Source of the DNA: Cylindrospermum stagnale PCC 7417
GTDB taxonomy: Bacteria; Cyanobacteriota; Cyanobacteriia; Cyanobacteriales; Nostocaceae
DNA: 64,000 nucleotides
Direction of reading: 5' to 3'
NCBI RefSeq assembly: GCF_000317535.1
Contig: NC_019757.1
Span: 1,277,001 to 1,341,000 of the forward strand
The position numbers and the translations under genes were made by a program. Shown one piece after another: positions 53,179 to 62,772 of this stretch. Every line of letters begins with the position of its first letter. The first letter of the stretch is position 1. The notes beneath the pieces are model-generated. The model was given only the letters and a program-made list of their open reading frames with translations, was not told where the DNA came from and did not search any database.

Positions 53179-53290
53179 GGAACATAGATGCGAAAATATA
53201 TAACTAAATAAAGTTGTAATTCTCTTAAAATCCCAATGTTTGCTAAACTCAACGCTACCTATCAGCCAGGTGGTAGTCTTCCACCTGATG
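52972..53290 (+). repeat. Direct duplication of promoter and first codons of the AAA_35 gene
   Basis: Unit 1 (52972-53132) and unit 2 (53133-about 53290) are about 90 percent identical. Both contain an AAAAAATCAGCAAATTCAG start, the iterons, AACATAGATGC-like text, the ATATATAACTAAATAAAG leader and ATGTTTGCNAAACTCAAC. Unit 1 encodes only MFAKLNPTYQPGHSLPQ before running into unit 2 and stopping, so it is a 5' truncated copy of the gene. Unit 2 continues into the full gene. Confidence 0.85.
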
Positions 53291-55506
53291 CACCTACTTA
53301 TGTAGTGCGACAGGCGGACACAGAACTTTACAAAGGATTACTCGCTGGGGATTATTGCTATGTTCTCAACGCTAGGCAAATGGGGAAGTCTAGCTTGCGA
53401 GTGCGGACAATGGATAAGTTGCAAACTCAAGGATTTACCTGTGCAGAGATTGAATTAAGCGGCATTGGTAGCCAGCAAATTACCGCACCCCAATGGTATG
53501 GGGGGATTATTCAGGAATTAGTCAGCGGTTTTAAGCTACAAATAAATCGGCGCAGTTGGTTAAAAGAACGTGATGATCTTTCTCCTCTTCAGTGCTTAAA
53601 TCAATTTATCGAAACGGTATTACTGACGCAGATTCAGGAAAAAATTGTTATTTTTATCGATGAAATTGATAACGTGCTGGGTTTGAAGTTTTCCACTGAC
53701 GAATTTTTTGCCCTGATTCGCCACTGCTATGAAAGTCGAGCTATCAAGCCAGCCTATAGGCGATTGTCTTTTGCTTTGTTGGGAGTAGCTACGCCTTCAG
53801 AGTTAATTCAAGATAAACACTATTCTACGCCTTTTAATATCGGTCGAGCTATTGAACTTCAAGGATTTCAAATCAAAGATAGCGAACCTTTAGTAAAAGG
53901 ATTAATAGGAAAAGTTAGCAACCCGGAAGCAGTTTTAAAAGAAGTTTTATATTGGACTAGCGGACAGCCTTTTTTGACTCAAAAACTCTGTTGGTTAATT
54001 GTTAATCACTGTAATAACAGCACAGAATTTTCTGCACCTCAAGATGGTGAAGAATCGCAGTGGATTGAGCAAATTGTGCAGAACCAAATTATCATAAATT
54101 GGGAAAGTCAGGACGAACCAGAGCATTTAAGGACAATTCGCGATCGCCTACTTCGCAATACTCCCAGAAGCCAACAATTATTACAGCTATATCAGCAGAT
54201 TATACAAGAGGGAAAAATCCCGGCTCAGAACTCCCCTGAGTATTTAGAATTACGTCTATCGGGACTTGTCAGCCAACACCAAGGAAGTTTAATAGTCAAA
54301 AACCCAATCTACGCGAGAGTCTTTAATTTGGATTGGGTACATGACAACCTGACAATAGAAATCTCTAATTCTCAGATAGTTACCGCTAATTCGGGGTTGA
54401 ACAGGCACAAAGATATGGAAGAAAGCGTCTTTGTATCCCATATTAGCCCTGTGTCTATTGACAATATGGACAATTCCCTCAATTCTCCCTGTTACCCAAG
54501 TGGTGCAGTTCCCCTCAATTCTCCTTTTTACATAGAACGAGCCGCAATTGAGAAGCAAGTTTATGAAGAAATTAAAAAACCTGGAGCTTTAGTACGGATT
54601 AAAGCACCTAGAGAAATGGGTAAATCTTCTTTGCTACTGAGAACTTTGGATTATGCCACTCACCAAGGCTACCACACTGTTAGCTTAAATCTAGAGCAAG
54701 TTGATGATGTAATTTTGAATGATTTGAATAGATTTTTGCGCTGGCTATGTGCCAATGTTACTCGTCAACTTCAGCTAGAACCGAAGTTAGAAGACTATTG
54801 GGATGAAGATATCGGTAGCAAAATTAGTTGTTCTCTTTATTTTCGCAATCATCTATTAAAACAAATTGATACTCCTTTAGTTTTAGCGTTGGATGAAGTC
54901 AACTATATTTTTGAACATCCTCATGTAGCAAAAGATGTTTTACCTCTGTTTCGTTCTTGGTATGAAGAAGCTAAGAGAGAACCAATTTGGCAAAAATTAC
55001 GGCTGATTATAGTTCACTCAACTGAAATTTATGTTCCTCTCCAGTTAAAGCAATCTCCCTTTAATGTAGGATTGCCAATAGAGTTAAGCAGCTTCAGTTT
55101 AGAGCAGGTACGGCAGTTAGCTCAGTGCTATGGACTTAATTGGACTGATGGCCAGGAAGCTACAGAACTTATGGCTATGCTGGAAGGACATCCAGCATTG
55201 GTACATATGGCTATTTATCATCTTAGCCGGGGGGAAATGACCTTTGCTCAATTCCTGGATACAGCAGCTACATCAAAGGGAATTTATGCTTATCACTTGC
55301 AGCGTCATCAAGTAACATTGCAAGAACAACCTGAATTAGCGAAAGCGTTAGATAGTGTGATCAATGCTCAACAACCGATAACATTAGATTCGCTGATGAC
55401 TTATAAACTAAGCAGTATGGGGCTGATCAAACATTTAAAAGATCAGGTGATACCAAGCTGTGAATTATATCGCCAGTATTTTGGCTCCAAAAACAGCGAA
55501 CTATAG
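53236..55506 (+). CDS. Double AAA_35-type ATPase
   Basis: 756 residues formed by two related ATPase modules. Module 1 (1-about 370) begins [20 protein letters not shown], has P-loop NARQMGKSS (45-53), Walker B IVIFIDEIDNVLG, and resembles the C-terminal module of the giant kinase. Module 2 (about 415-750) starts LNSPFYIERAAIEKQVYEEI, has P-loop APREMGKSS near 460, LALDEVNYIF, and resembles the 471-residue protein at 48164. No effector or transmembrane segment is present. Related AAA proteins are numerous in filamentous cyanobacteria, often fused to sensors; the role is unproven. Confidence 0.8.
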   Translation: MFAKLNATYQPGGSLPPDAPTYVVRQADTELYKGLLAGDYCYVLNARQMGKSSLRVRTMDKLQTQGFTCAEIELSGIGSQQITAPQWYGGIIQELVSGFKLQINRRSWLKERDDLSPLQCLNQFIETVLLTQIQEKIVIFIDEIDNVLGLKFSTDEFFALIRHCYESRAIKPAYRRLSFALLGVATPSELIQDKHYSTPFNIGRAIELQGFQIKDSEPLVKGLIGKVSNPEAVLKEVLYWTSGQPFLTQKLCWLIVNHCNNSTEFSAPQDGEESQWIEQIVQNQIIINWESQDEPEHLRTIRDRLLRNTPRSQQLLQLYQQIIQEGKIPAQNSPEYLELRLSGLVSQHQGSLIVKNPIYARVFNLDWVHDNLTIEISNSQIVTANSGLNRHKDMEESVFVSHISPVSIDNMDNSLNSPCYPSGAVPLNSPFYIERAAIEKQVYEEIKKPGALVRIKAPREMGKSSLLLRTLDYATHQGYHTVSLNLEQVDDVILNDLNRFLRWLCANVTRQLQLEPKLEDYWDEDIGSKISCSLYFRNHLLKQIDTPLVLALDEVNYIFEHPHVAKDVLPLFRSWYEEAKREPIWQKLRLIIVHSTEIYVPLQLKQSPFNVGLPIELSSFSLEQVRQLAQCYGLNWTDGQEATELMAMLEGHPALVHMAIYHLSRGEMTFAQFLDTAATSKGIYAYHLQRHQVTLQEQPELAKALDSVINAQQPITLDSLMTYKLSSMGLIKHLKDQVIPSCELYRQYFGSKNSEL

Positions 55507-55545
55507 AAGAAATGGTAAACACTTTCGTTGTTGTCAAGAACGACT

Positions 55546-56097
55546 TTAAAACCGGAGATAATACATTAATTGCGCGATCGCTTCCCCTGATAATTCCAAG
55601 CGTTGTTGAAAATCAATCAAATTACGGTAAGGGCCAGCAGCCAGACGGGTTTCCACCACTGCTTGAGCTAGAGGTAAATCAATAAAGGGAACTTGTGCCA
55701 ATTTCTCCACCGTGGCTGTATTTGGGTTGACTAACAGCGCCGGTTTATCTAGAGAATCGTCATCATAATAACTAAAACTCAGTAGGGCATTTAAGGCTGC
55801 CAGTCGCTGTGCGGGGATACTCAAAGCCGCAGCGATATCTTCAATACAATAAAATTTAACACCAGACCGTGAAAGTTCTACAAGCGATCGCGCTTGGTGA
55901 ATCGACAACCCAGGTAGACGCAGCCAATCATCTACAGTAGCAAGATTTGCATCAATACGAATGCCCAGTTTTACCGCCAGCTGGATTTCTTCCCCAGACT
56001 GTAGTCGATAGTAGGGATCATTGAGCAGCTTGGCGCGGAGTTTTTGTAATTTGAGATTCAAAGGTAGCCAGTTATTCATGATTATCGCTGATGTCAA
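55546..56097 (-). CDS. ComEA-like helix-hairpin-helix protein
   Basis: 183 residues. Two or three helix-hairpin-helix units are visible: NLATVDDWLRLPGLSIHQAR (about 52-72), an AAALSIPAQRLAALN segment, and a C-terminal VNPNTATVEKLAQVPFIDLP with QAVVETRLAAGPYRNLIDFQ, the ComEA signature. Such motifs bind DNA non-specifically. There is no signal peptide, in contrast to true ComEA, so an intracellular DNA-associated role is likely. The start at 56097 overlaps the stop of the TM2 gene (ATGA); an internal Met at 56079 is an alternative. Convergent with the double-AAA gene. Confidence 0.75.
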   Translation of the reverse strand: MTSAIIMNNWLPLNLKLQKLRAKLLNDPYYRLQSGEEIQLAVKLGIRIDANLATVDDWLRLPGLSIHQARSLVELSRSGVKFYCIEDIAAALSIPAQRLAALNALLSFSYYDDDSLDKPALLVNPNTATVEKLAQVPFIDLPLAQAVVETRLAAGPYRNLIDFQQRLELSGEAIAQLMYYLRF

Positions 56098-56477
56098 GAA
56101 ATCTGGTCTAGCAACTGGCGGCGCTTTTGCTCAAATTCATACTCAGTGATCAAACCATCTTGACGAAGAGCATCTAACTCACGCAAGGCATTAGCCATCG
56201 CTCCCACTTGATTACTTGTTTGCTGAGAAATTTTTACCGCCGACTTACCCAGATTAAAATGACGATCAAAAGCTTCTTCATCTTGAGCCAAGTACCAAAC
56301 CCCCTCAATAGCACTAGCTACCTTGGGGATAGGCGTCCAGGAAAGCAGTACATACAATATTCCCCACAGCGGCTGTCCCAGATAAAATTTATGTAATCCT
56401 GAAATTGTCAGCGTGCCAGAAAAAGCTAAAATAGCAGCAACGCTTCGGCTTTTTCGCTTAGTTAACATAATTTCCAA
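56094..56477 (-). CDS. TM2-domain membrane protein
   Basis: 127 residues. The N-terminal TM2 domain has two membrane helices around SVAAILAFSGTLTISGLHKF and YLGQPLWGILYVLLSWTPIP, followed by a charged helix. It ends in a SHOCT-like segment (LRELDALRQDGLITEYEFEQ, then KRRQLL), a short domain that often closes membrane-associated proteins. The gene overlaps the helix-hairpin-helix gene by 4 bases, so the pair is co-expressed. Function unknown. Confidence 0.8.
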   Translation of the reverse strand: MEIMLTKRKSRSVAAILAFSGTLTISGLHKFYLGQPLWGILYVLLSWTPIPKVASAIEGVWYLAQDEEAFDRHFNLGKSAVKISQQTSNQVGAMANALRELDALRQDGLITEYEFEQKRRQLLDQIS

Positions 56478-56876
56478 TTAATCTACCAATACCATAATTT
56501 CTCAATTCAGACAGCCATAATAGCAAAGCTTGTTGATAAATTCAGCATGGCCAAATTCCTACTTATTGGCAAACATACCATCCATTCTAACCAACGACCC
56601 CACCATGGCCTTCAGATTCTTGCTAGGGACTCCAGCAATTTTGGTGATTAATCTAGGAGATATCAACCAAATAACCTGACTAAGCCAAGACGAAACACTC
56701 TTGTTCGATAAAAATCGCATCTACCAACTATAGTTATCACGGTGTGAACTGATTGGAGTCACCAGCAGAGAATGCTGCATTGAGTTTTAATGATAACTCT
56801 AAGGTTTTAAAGGATTATGCCGTGCTGGGAATTTCTGTGAATGCTGATGAGCGGCAAATTTCCAAACGCTATCACG

Positions 56877-57464
56877 TTTTAGCTTAAACAGTAGAAGCCG
56901 CTCACCTAGCCGATAGGGAGGTGATGAGATGAATACGCGTGAGTGACGAATTGCCCAACGAGCTTTCATTAAGCGCAGCTTAATCAGTGTTGTTGGGCGA
57001 CGAGGAATGAACATTTAAATTCCTAATATATTCACGAATAATATCTGTTTTGGTTCTTCCTGTTTGTTTTGCGTATTGCTCTCATATTTCCATCTCCAAT
57101 TGCTCTACGCGGACATTTAAATTTACTTTTACCATTGGCATTGTAATGATATTTCCATTACAATAATAGTAGATGGCAAAGCCGTTCGCGAAGCGTGCCG
57201 TAGGCATAAATGCTGGTCATCTCTAAGCTGTACCTTGACAACTCAGAGTATGGGGTTCTACCCAGTAACAGACACTTCTGTGTCGCCTTCTGTGGGTAGG
57301 TAAAACTCTGACAGTACAAAGGCTAGAACAATTTTTGTACTTGTTCAACTGTGCGTCGGGGCATCTCGTGCAGTATAAACAAAGCTCAGTTAATGTCCGA
57401 CGGGATACCGGGAGTCACTGAGAAGCCCACACCTACAGCTTGCTGAGGTGTGGGAGTATGTCAC
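56877..57464. mobile_element. 588-bp IS200/IS605-like non-autonomous element, copy B (inverted)
   Basis: A near-identical inverse of 11038-11625, with the same length, hairpin ends and internal ribbon-helix-helix gene. Insertion into the J-domain gene left no target duplication, as expected of IS200/IS605-type single-strand transposition. Differences from copy A are scattered single bases, including the start of a GCGAAGCGTGCCGTAGG-type repeat word. It has no transposase, so it depends on one elsewhere. Confidence 0.8.
56980..57141 (-). pseudogene. Ribbon-helix-helix gene of element copy B, with internal stop
   Basis: This is the equivalent of the gene at 11361-11522. The start MPMVKVNLNVRVEQLEMEI is intact, but the next codon, TTA (Leu) in copy A, is TGA here. 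The downstream helix-turn region (EQYAKQ-type and TDIIREYIRN) is still readable. The element can therefore persist without making this protein. Confidence 0.8.
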
Positions 57465-58009
57465 CAAAGTTGCTGCATCCCGATAACTATAGCAAAACCC
57501 ACAAGCCAGACCAAGAATTAGCCAAGGCGATATTTACCTGTTTGATCAACCAACCGATTACGAGCAACGGAAGCAGACAAAACAACGCCTCAGCGTGATA
57601 GCGGTGTTGCGATTAGACGCCAGCGAATTAGAGCAGCGGAAAACTTCGTCTTTTCAAGAGTCTGTAGCAGAAAAACTGAAGACCATGTCTGCACAGCCAG
57701 CTGAGTTATTTTATGAAGAGGCAAACACATCTTAATAAGCTCAATCCCCAGCACCCACTAGCGTTGAGATACACCGCCAAAATGAAAATTATCCCAGGTG
57801 AAAACACCAAACCCCAATCAATCGCCAAAGCTTTGGGTATCGCTGCAATATTTAAGCACATTTTTATCTAAGAAACGGTAAATAAGTCAAGTGTTGAGAT
57901 TTCGGTAAAAAACCGTACTCAAACCGAAGTTTATTCCCTAGATTAGTCTCCTAGACTAAAATAAAACTACAAGCTACTGAGTGGCATCACTCAACTGAGT
58001 AGAAGCAAC

Positions 58010-58333
58010 ATGGGATTCTTTGACTCGGAGATAGTTCAGCAAGAAGCTAAACAGCTGTTTGAAGATTATCAAGCGCTGATTCAGCTTGGCAACAACTACG
58101 GCAAATTTGACCGTGAGGGCAAAAAGCTGTTTATTGAGCAAATGGAAGCCATGATGGATCGATATCGCGTCTTTATGAAGCGCTTCGAGCTATCAGAAGA
58201 TTTCATGGCGCAAATGACTATACAGCAGCTCAAAACTCAGCTAGGTCAGTTTGGCGTCACACCGCAACAAATGTTTGAGCAAATGAATGTCACCCTCCAA
58301 CGGATGAAGGCGGAGCTAGAAAAACAGACCTAG
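58010..58333 (+). CDS. DUF1825 family protein
   Basis: 107 residues, MGFFDSEIVQQEAKQLFEDY at the start, wholly helical with regularly spaced charged residues (EQMEAMMDRYRVFMKRFELS). It matches the cyanobacteria-specific DUF1825 family, short conserved proteins of unknown role. It stands alone, with its promoter in the 275 bases after the J-domain pseudogene. There is no signal peptide or membrane helix. ATG 58010 gives the full family length. Confidence 0.85.
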   Translation: MGFFDSEIVQQEAKQLFEDYQALIQLGNNYGKFDREGKKLFIEQMEAMMDRYRVFMKRFELSEDFMAQMTIQQLKTQLGQFGVTPQQMFEQMNVTLQRMKAELEKQT

Positions 58334-58511
58334 TAACGCTTTCTCGGCATTAAAAATTCACAATTAAACATTAAAAAGCTGATGAAGCAGGCTTTTGATA
58401 GATTTTGAATGGTAGCTTTATTTCCGCCGTGATGTACTAATCAACTTGAGATTTGAGATTTTAGATTTTGGATTGGCAATAAATCCAAAATCTAGAATTT
58501 GCAATGTGAAA

Positions 58512-60434
58512 TTATTGGGATTTGGGGCGGGGAAACTGGCTCGGAGACTTGAAGTTCTCCACCGCTACACCCTTCATTGCCTTCTGCATAAAATCACGCC
58601 AGATGGGAGCAACCATTCCCCCACCCGTTGCACCGCTAGCTAATTGCCTGTTGTCGTCTCTTCCTACCCAGACAGCAGTCGCTAACTGTGGCACAGTACC
58701 GACAAACCAGATATCCTTTTCTGAGGAGGTTGTTCCTGTCTTGCCAGCAGATGGGCGATCTATGGCGGCACCCTTACCAGTACCCTCAGTCATTACCGAT
58801 CGCATAATATCGATAGTTGCTGCTGATGCCCAAGGATCGAGAACGAGCTGGGGTTTAGGCGTATTGTCTAGCAACACATTGCCACTACTGTCAGTCACAC
58901 GGACAATCACTGTCGATGGTGACTGCCAGCCATAATTGGCAAAGGTAGCATAAGCACTAGCCATTTCCAAGGGGGTAACGCCAATAGCACCTAGAGGCAA
59001 AGAAGATACAGGTTCCATCGGACTCATAATGCCCAAAGTCCGGCAGGTTTCGATCACTTTATTCATCCCCACAGACTTACCAAGCTTAATCACGGGAATG
59101 TTGCGCGATTGTGCTAGAGCAGTGCGAATTGACATTGCACCTTTAAAGCTACCGTCATAGTTTCTCGGAAAGTACCGACCGTTACCATCTGGATAGCTAA
59201 CTGGGGAATCGAACACCGTTGTATCTGGAGCAAACTTACCAGTAGCAAAAGCAGTATAGTAAACAAAGGGTTTAAAAGAAGAACCAGGCTGACGTTGAGC
59301 TTGGGTAGCCCGGTTGAACTCGCTGACTTTAGGATCTACGCCACCCACTAGGGCTTTGACAAAATGTGTGCGCGGATCAATTGCCACCAAAGCGATTTGA
59401 TTCCTCGATAACCCATTACCTCGGAGTCTTTCATGCCACTTACCGACAGTTTCCTCTGCCATTTCTTGGAATCTGGCATCAACTGTAGTTTGCACCCGCA
59501 TCCCGCCTTTTAGCAGTGCTTCGCGCCCAAATTTTTTCGCCAACTCCTGAGCCACGGTATTGGTAACATAAGGTAAGGCACTACCTTGAAAAGACCTGAT
59601 TCTACCAAGTTTGATTTCTTGCTTGAGGGCGTTGTCGTACTCTGACTGGGTGATCCAGTTCAACTCCAGCATCCGTCTCAGCACTTCTTTTTGTTTCTGT
59701 TTTGCCAGCTTCATGCTCGCAAACGGGCTGAATTCTTCTGGTGCTTGGATCAAACCCGCCATCATGGCTGATTCACCCAAGGTTAAAGTTTCCGCTGACT
59801 TGTTGAAGTAGCTGCGTGCTGCTGTTTGCACACCATAATTGTTATGACCCCAATAAACTTGGTTGAGGTACATTTCCAAAATTTGGTCTTTACCGAGAAT
59901 TTGCTCTAACCGAATTGCTAGCACCGCTTCTGCTATCTTCCGGGTAAAGGCACGTTTTTGAGACAAAAATAAATTTTTCACCAACTGCATGGTGATGGTA
60001 GAGCCACCCTCTTTTACACCACCTGCTACCCAGTTGACTACCACAGCCCGCCCAACGCCAGTGGGGTTAATCCCGTGGTGATCATAGAAATGACCATCTT
60101 CGCTGGCTAATACGGCTCGTTTGAGATTTGGGGAAATTCTATCTAGAGGTACAACTTCCCGGTTAGCTTCCCCGTGGATACTCGTTAAGAGTTTGCCTTT
60201 AACATCATAGATATATGAAGTTTCTGAGGGAAAAAAGTTACGTAGTTGTCTCACATCTGGCAAATTGCGGAAACTAATGGCTAGGCCAACCAGTCCTCCG
60301 GCTACAATGGAACTTGCCAACATAGTGATTGATAAAAGAGTACTGCCAGTTATCTGACCTACCCCTTTCAAAAACTCAAAACCTGATGAAGCCCGAAGTT
60401 GCGGCTCTTTGTCTTCAAAAGTCCTAGACGACAC
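58512..60434 (-). CDS. mrcA: Class A penicillin-binding protein (PBP1A type)
   Basis: 640 residues. One N-terminal membrane helix (LLSITMLASSIVAGGLVGLA) precedes the glycosyltransferase domain with ASEDGHFYDHHGINPTGVGR (catalytic Glu) and GGSTITMQLVKNLFLSQKR. The transpeptidase domain has RQPGSSFKPF (SxxK serine), SRN and AGKTGTTS (KTG). It polymerises and cross-links peptidoglycan on the outer face of the cytoplasmic membrane. The start codon is GTG at 60434. Several class A PBPs usually coexist in such cyanobacteria, so the paralogue number is uncertain. It is divergent from tyrS. Confidence 0.92.
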   Translation of the reverse strand: MSSRTFEDKEPQLRASSGFEFLKGVGQITGSTLLSITMLASSIVAGGLVGLAISFRNLPDVRQLRNFFPSETSYIYDVKGKLLTSIHGEANREVVPLDRISPNLKRAVLASEDGHFYDHHGINPTGVGRAVVVNWVAGGVKEGGSTITMQLVKNLFLSQKRAFTRKIAEAVLAIRLEQILGKDQILEMYLNQVYWGHNNYGVQTAARSYFNKSAETLTLGESAMMAGLIQAPEEFSPFASMKLAKQKQKEVLRRMLELNWITQSEYDNALKQEIKLGRIRSFQGSALPYVTNTVAQELAKKFGREALLKGGMRVQTTVDARFQEMAEETVGKWHERLRGNGLSRNQIALVAIDPRTHFVKALVGGVDPKVSEFNRATQAQRQPGSSFKPFVYYTAFATGKFAPDTTVFDSPVSYPDGNGRYFPRNYDGSFKGAMSIRTALAQSRNIPVIKLGKSVGMNKVIETCRTLGIMSPMEPVSSLPLGAIGVTPLEMASAYATFANYGWQSPSTVIVRVTDSSGNVLLDNTPKPQLVLDPWASAATIDIMRSVMTEGTGKGAAIDRPSAGKTGTTSSEKDIWFVGTVPQLATAVWVGRDDNRQLASGATGGGMVAPIWRDFMQKAMKGVAVENFKSPSQFPRPKSQ

Positions 60435-60609
60435 GGCGATTCCACTTCCTCACTTGTAAATATAACTGTAATTCAATCCAATGAAGTCAGACGGTTAGTT
60501 TTTTGATGATTATATTAGTTTGGCAGATGAAAGAACGGACAACTTGCCAGTGAACATAACCAACTTAACGAATAGTACTGAAAACGTAGTTTATAGCGAA
60601 TTTCCGAGT

Positions 60610-61809
60610 ATGGCGCTAAATTTTTCTTGGTTGCGTCGTGGTATAGCAGAAATTTTTCCTCAACCCCATGATGCTGACAGTGAAACGGAAAGTCTAGAAA
60701 AGCGGTTGGCGAATACGAACCGTCCTTTAAGAGTCAAATTGGGTATTGATCCTACAGGTGCAGATATTCATCTTGGTCATAGCATACCTGTCAGAAAACT
60801 GCGAGCTTTTCAAGATGCAGGTCATACGGCAGTTTTGATTATCGGTGATTTTACGGCACGCATTGGTGATCCAACGGGTAAATCTGATGTACGTCGTCAG
60901 CTAACAGAAGATGATGTGGCCCTGAATGCCCGGACTTATCTCGACCAAGTGCGCCCTATTTTAGATTTTGACACACCTGGACGGTTAGAGGTGCGCTATA
61001 ACTCCGAATGGCTTTCCCGGTTGGATTTGGGGAAGATTTTGGAGTTACTTTCCACGATGACTGTGGGACAGATGCTAGCTAAGGAGGGTTTTGCAGAACG
61101 CTATAAACAAGAGAATCCTATTTTCCTCCATGAGTTCCTTTATCCGCTGATGCAGGGTTTTGATTCTGTCGCCGTTGAGGCTGATGTGGAGTTAGGCGGG
61201 ACTGACCAAAAGTTTAACATTGCTGTGGGGCGAGATTTGCAACGCCATTTTGGATTAAAACCTCAGTTTGGTCTGCTGTTGCCAATTTTGATTGGCACGG
61301 ATGGAGTGCAAAAAATGTCTAAATCTTTAAACAATTATGTGGGTTTGGGGGAGCATCCTTCACAAAAGTATCAGAAGTTGCAATGTGTGCCAGATAATTT
61401 ACTGTCACAGTATTTTGAACTATTGACAGATTTGCCTTTAGATAAATTGAAGGAAAATCCACGCGATCGCCAAAAACATCTCGCTTGGGAAATTGTCAGA
61501 CAATATCATGGGGAAGAAGCGGCTAACGAGGCTCAAAAAGCGGCGGAATCTTGTGGAGAAGAAGGTACACTTCCCGAATTTTCATTAGCTGAAGCTGAGG
61601 TACAGTTTCCGGCTAAGTTGGCTTATGTACTTTGTTTGAGTAAATTGTGCAAAAGTACCAGCGAAGGTAAGCGGAAAATCCAAGAGGGTGGGGTGCGCTT
61701 AGATGGCGTTAAAATTACAGATGCAGATACAACCTACCAACATCCTAGCGAACTACAAGGTAAAGTCTTACAAGTTGGTAAAAACAAGTTTGTCCGACTG
61801 ACACCCTAA
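60610..61809 (+). CDS. tyrS: Tyrosyl-tRNA synthetase
   Basis: 399 residues from ATG 60610 ([19 protein letters not shown]), which matches the N-terminus I recall for cyanobacterial TyrS. A longer frame from TTG 60520 adds 30 residues without family support. Class I signatures: [20 protein letters not shown] (HIGH-like) and [14 protein letters not shown] (KMSKS). [11 protein letters not shown] recognises tyrosine. The C-terminal S4-like RNA-binding domain ends [19 protein letters not shown]. The enzyme charges tRNA-Tyr. It lies divergently from the PBP gene. Confidence 0.93.
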   Translation: MALNFSWLRRGIAEIFPQPHDADSETESLEKRLANTNRPLRVKLGIDPTGADIHLGHSIPVRKLRAFQDAGHTAVLIIGDFTARIGDPTGKSDVRRQLTEDDVALNARTYLDQVRPILDFDTPGRLEVRYNSEWLSRLDLGKILELLSTMTVGQMLAKEGFAERYKQENPIFLHEFLYPLMQGFDSVAVEADVELGGTDQKFNIAVGRDLQRHFGLKPQFGLLLPILIGTDGVQKMSKSLNNYVGLGEHPSQKYQKLQCVPDNLLSQYFELLTDLPLDKLKENPRDRQKHLAWEIVRQYHGEEAANEAQKAAESCGEEGTLPEFSLAEAEVQFPAKLAYVLCLSKLCKSTSEGKRKIQEGGVRLDGVKITDADTTYQHPSELQGKVLQVGKNKFVRLTP

Positions 61810-61919
61810 AAAATTCAAAATCCAATATTTCCGTAGGGCTGGGGACACCCCAGCCAAACAGATAAGATTTTAGGACTTACACAATAACTCTCTCATACCT
61901 TCTTACTTCTTCCTTTGTG

Positions 61920-61985
61920 ACCTTCGCGCCCTTTGCGGTAGCCTACGGCACGACCTTCGGTCTACGCTTCTTCAATATTTCGCCT
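61920..61985. repeat. Dispersed GCCTACGGCACG / CGCCCTTTGCGGT repeat words
   Basis: The tyrS-pyrF spacer contains CTTCGCGCCCTTTGCGGTAG and CCTACGGCACGACC, words of a family dispersed in this genome. Related copies are at about 12480-12510, about 34480-34510 and inside the 588-bp elements. They are likely small mobile or replication-associated repeats. No gene is there. Confidence 0.5.
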
Positions 61986-62052
61986 AATTCCTTGATCTGT
62001 ATAATTTATCCAGCCCCCGTACACTGCATCTACAAAACTTAAAATTGAAAAA

Positions 62053-62772
62053 ATGAATCCGAACGAACGAGTTATTGTTCCTTTAGATGTACCAGATTTA
62101 GAAAGTGCGATCGCACTTTTAGATCAATTTCCCCAAGTTACTTTCTGGAAAGTCGGCTTAGAACTGTTTACCAGCACAGGCCCGACAATTCTAGAAATCC
62201 TCAAATCCCGACAAAAGCAGATTTTTCTAGATTTAAAATTTCACGACATCCCCAACACAGTAGCTGGTGCTTGTCGGGCTGCATCCCGTTATGGAGTAGA
62301 TTTATTGACAATTCACGCGACTTGTGGTACAGATGCTTTGAAAGCGGCAGCGGAAGCAGTGCAAATTGGTGCAAATCAAGCAGGTGTCAAACCGCCCAAA
62401 CTAATCGCCATTACCCTGTTAACGAGCATTTCTGCCAGACAGTTGGCATTTGATTTAAAAATCCCCCTAGAATTGCCAGAATACGCTTTAGAGATGGCAC
62501 TTTTAGCCCAGGAAAGCGGGTTAGATGGCGCAGTTTGTTCACCTCAAGAAGTAGCGCAATTGCGGGAAACTTGCAAAGATGACTTTGTGCTAGTTTGTCC
62601 GGGAGTGCGTCCCACTTGGGCAGATAAAATGGATCAAAAGCGATCGCTAACTCCCAAACAAGCCATACTTGCAGGCGCAGACTATCTAGTAATCGGTCGT
62701 CCGATCACCGCCGCCGCCGATCCTGAGTTAGCTTGGCAGAGAATTTCTGAGGAGTTAAGCGCCATCTCATGA
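62053..62772 (+). CDS. pyrF: Orotidine 5'-phosphate decarboxylase
   Basis: 239 residues, the last enzyme of UMP synthesis (orotidylate to UMP). The catalytic Asp/Lys network is in [36 protein letters not shown] and [13 protein letters not shown] complete the TIM-barrel phosphate site. The start ATG 62053 gives the usual N-terminus [19 protein letters not shown]. The next gene overlaps it by 4 bases. Confidence 0.95.
   Translation: MNPNERVIVPLDVPDLESAIALLDQFPQVTFWKVGLELFTSTGPTILEILKSRQKQIFLDLKFHDIPNTVAGACRAASRYGVDLLTIHATCGTDALKAAAEAVQIGANQAGVKPPKLIAITLLTSISARQLAFDLKIPLELPEYALEMALLAQESGLDGAVCSPQEVAQLRETCKDDFVLVCPGVRPTWADKMDQKRSLTPKQAILAGADYLVIGRPITAAADPELAWQRISEELSAIS

Larger units (their letters stand above)
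56753..57735 (+). pseudogene. J-domain protein gene split by the 588-bp element
   Basis: The 5' part (TTG 56753) encodes a J-domain start, KVLKDYAVLGISVNADERQI and SKRYH. It is interrupted at 56877 by the mobile element and resumes at 57465. Deleting exactly 56877-57464 restores K-R-Y-H-A-K-L-L-H-P-D-N-Y, including the HPD motif, in frame. Further on, the frame slips once (after FTCLIN) to YEQRKQTKQRLSVIAVLRLD and ends LFYEEANTS. I recall relatives as cyanobacterial J-domain proteins of unknown partner. Two independent lesions make it non-functional. Confidence 0.85.

Noticed and set aside
56605-56679. 24-codon frame starting MAFRFLLGTPAILVINLG
   Set aside because: Too short, no paired gene or ribosome site of note; adjacent to a pseudogene.
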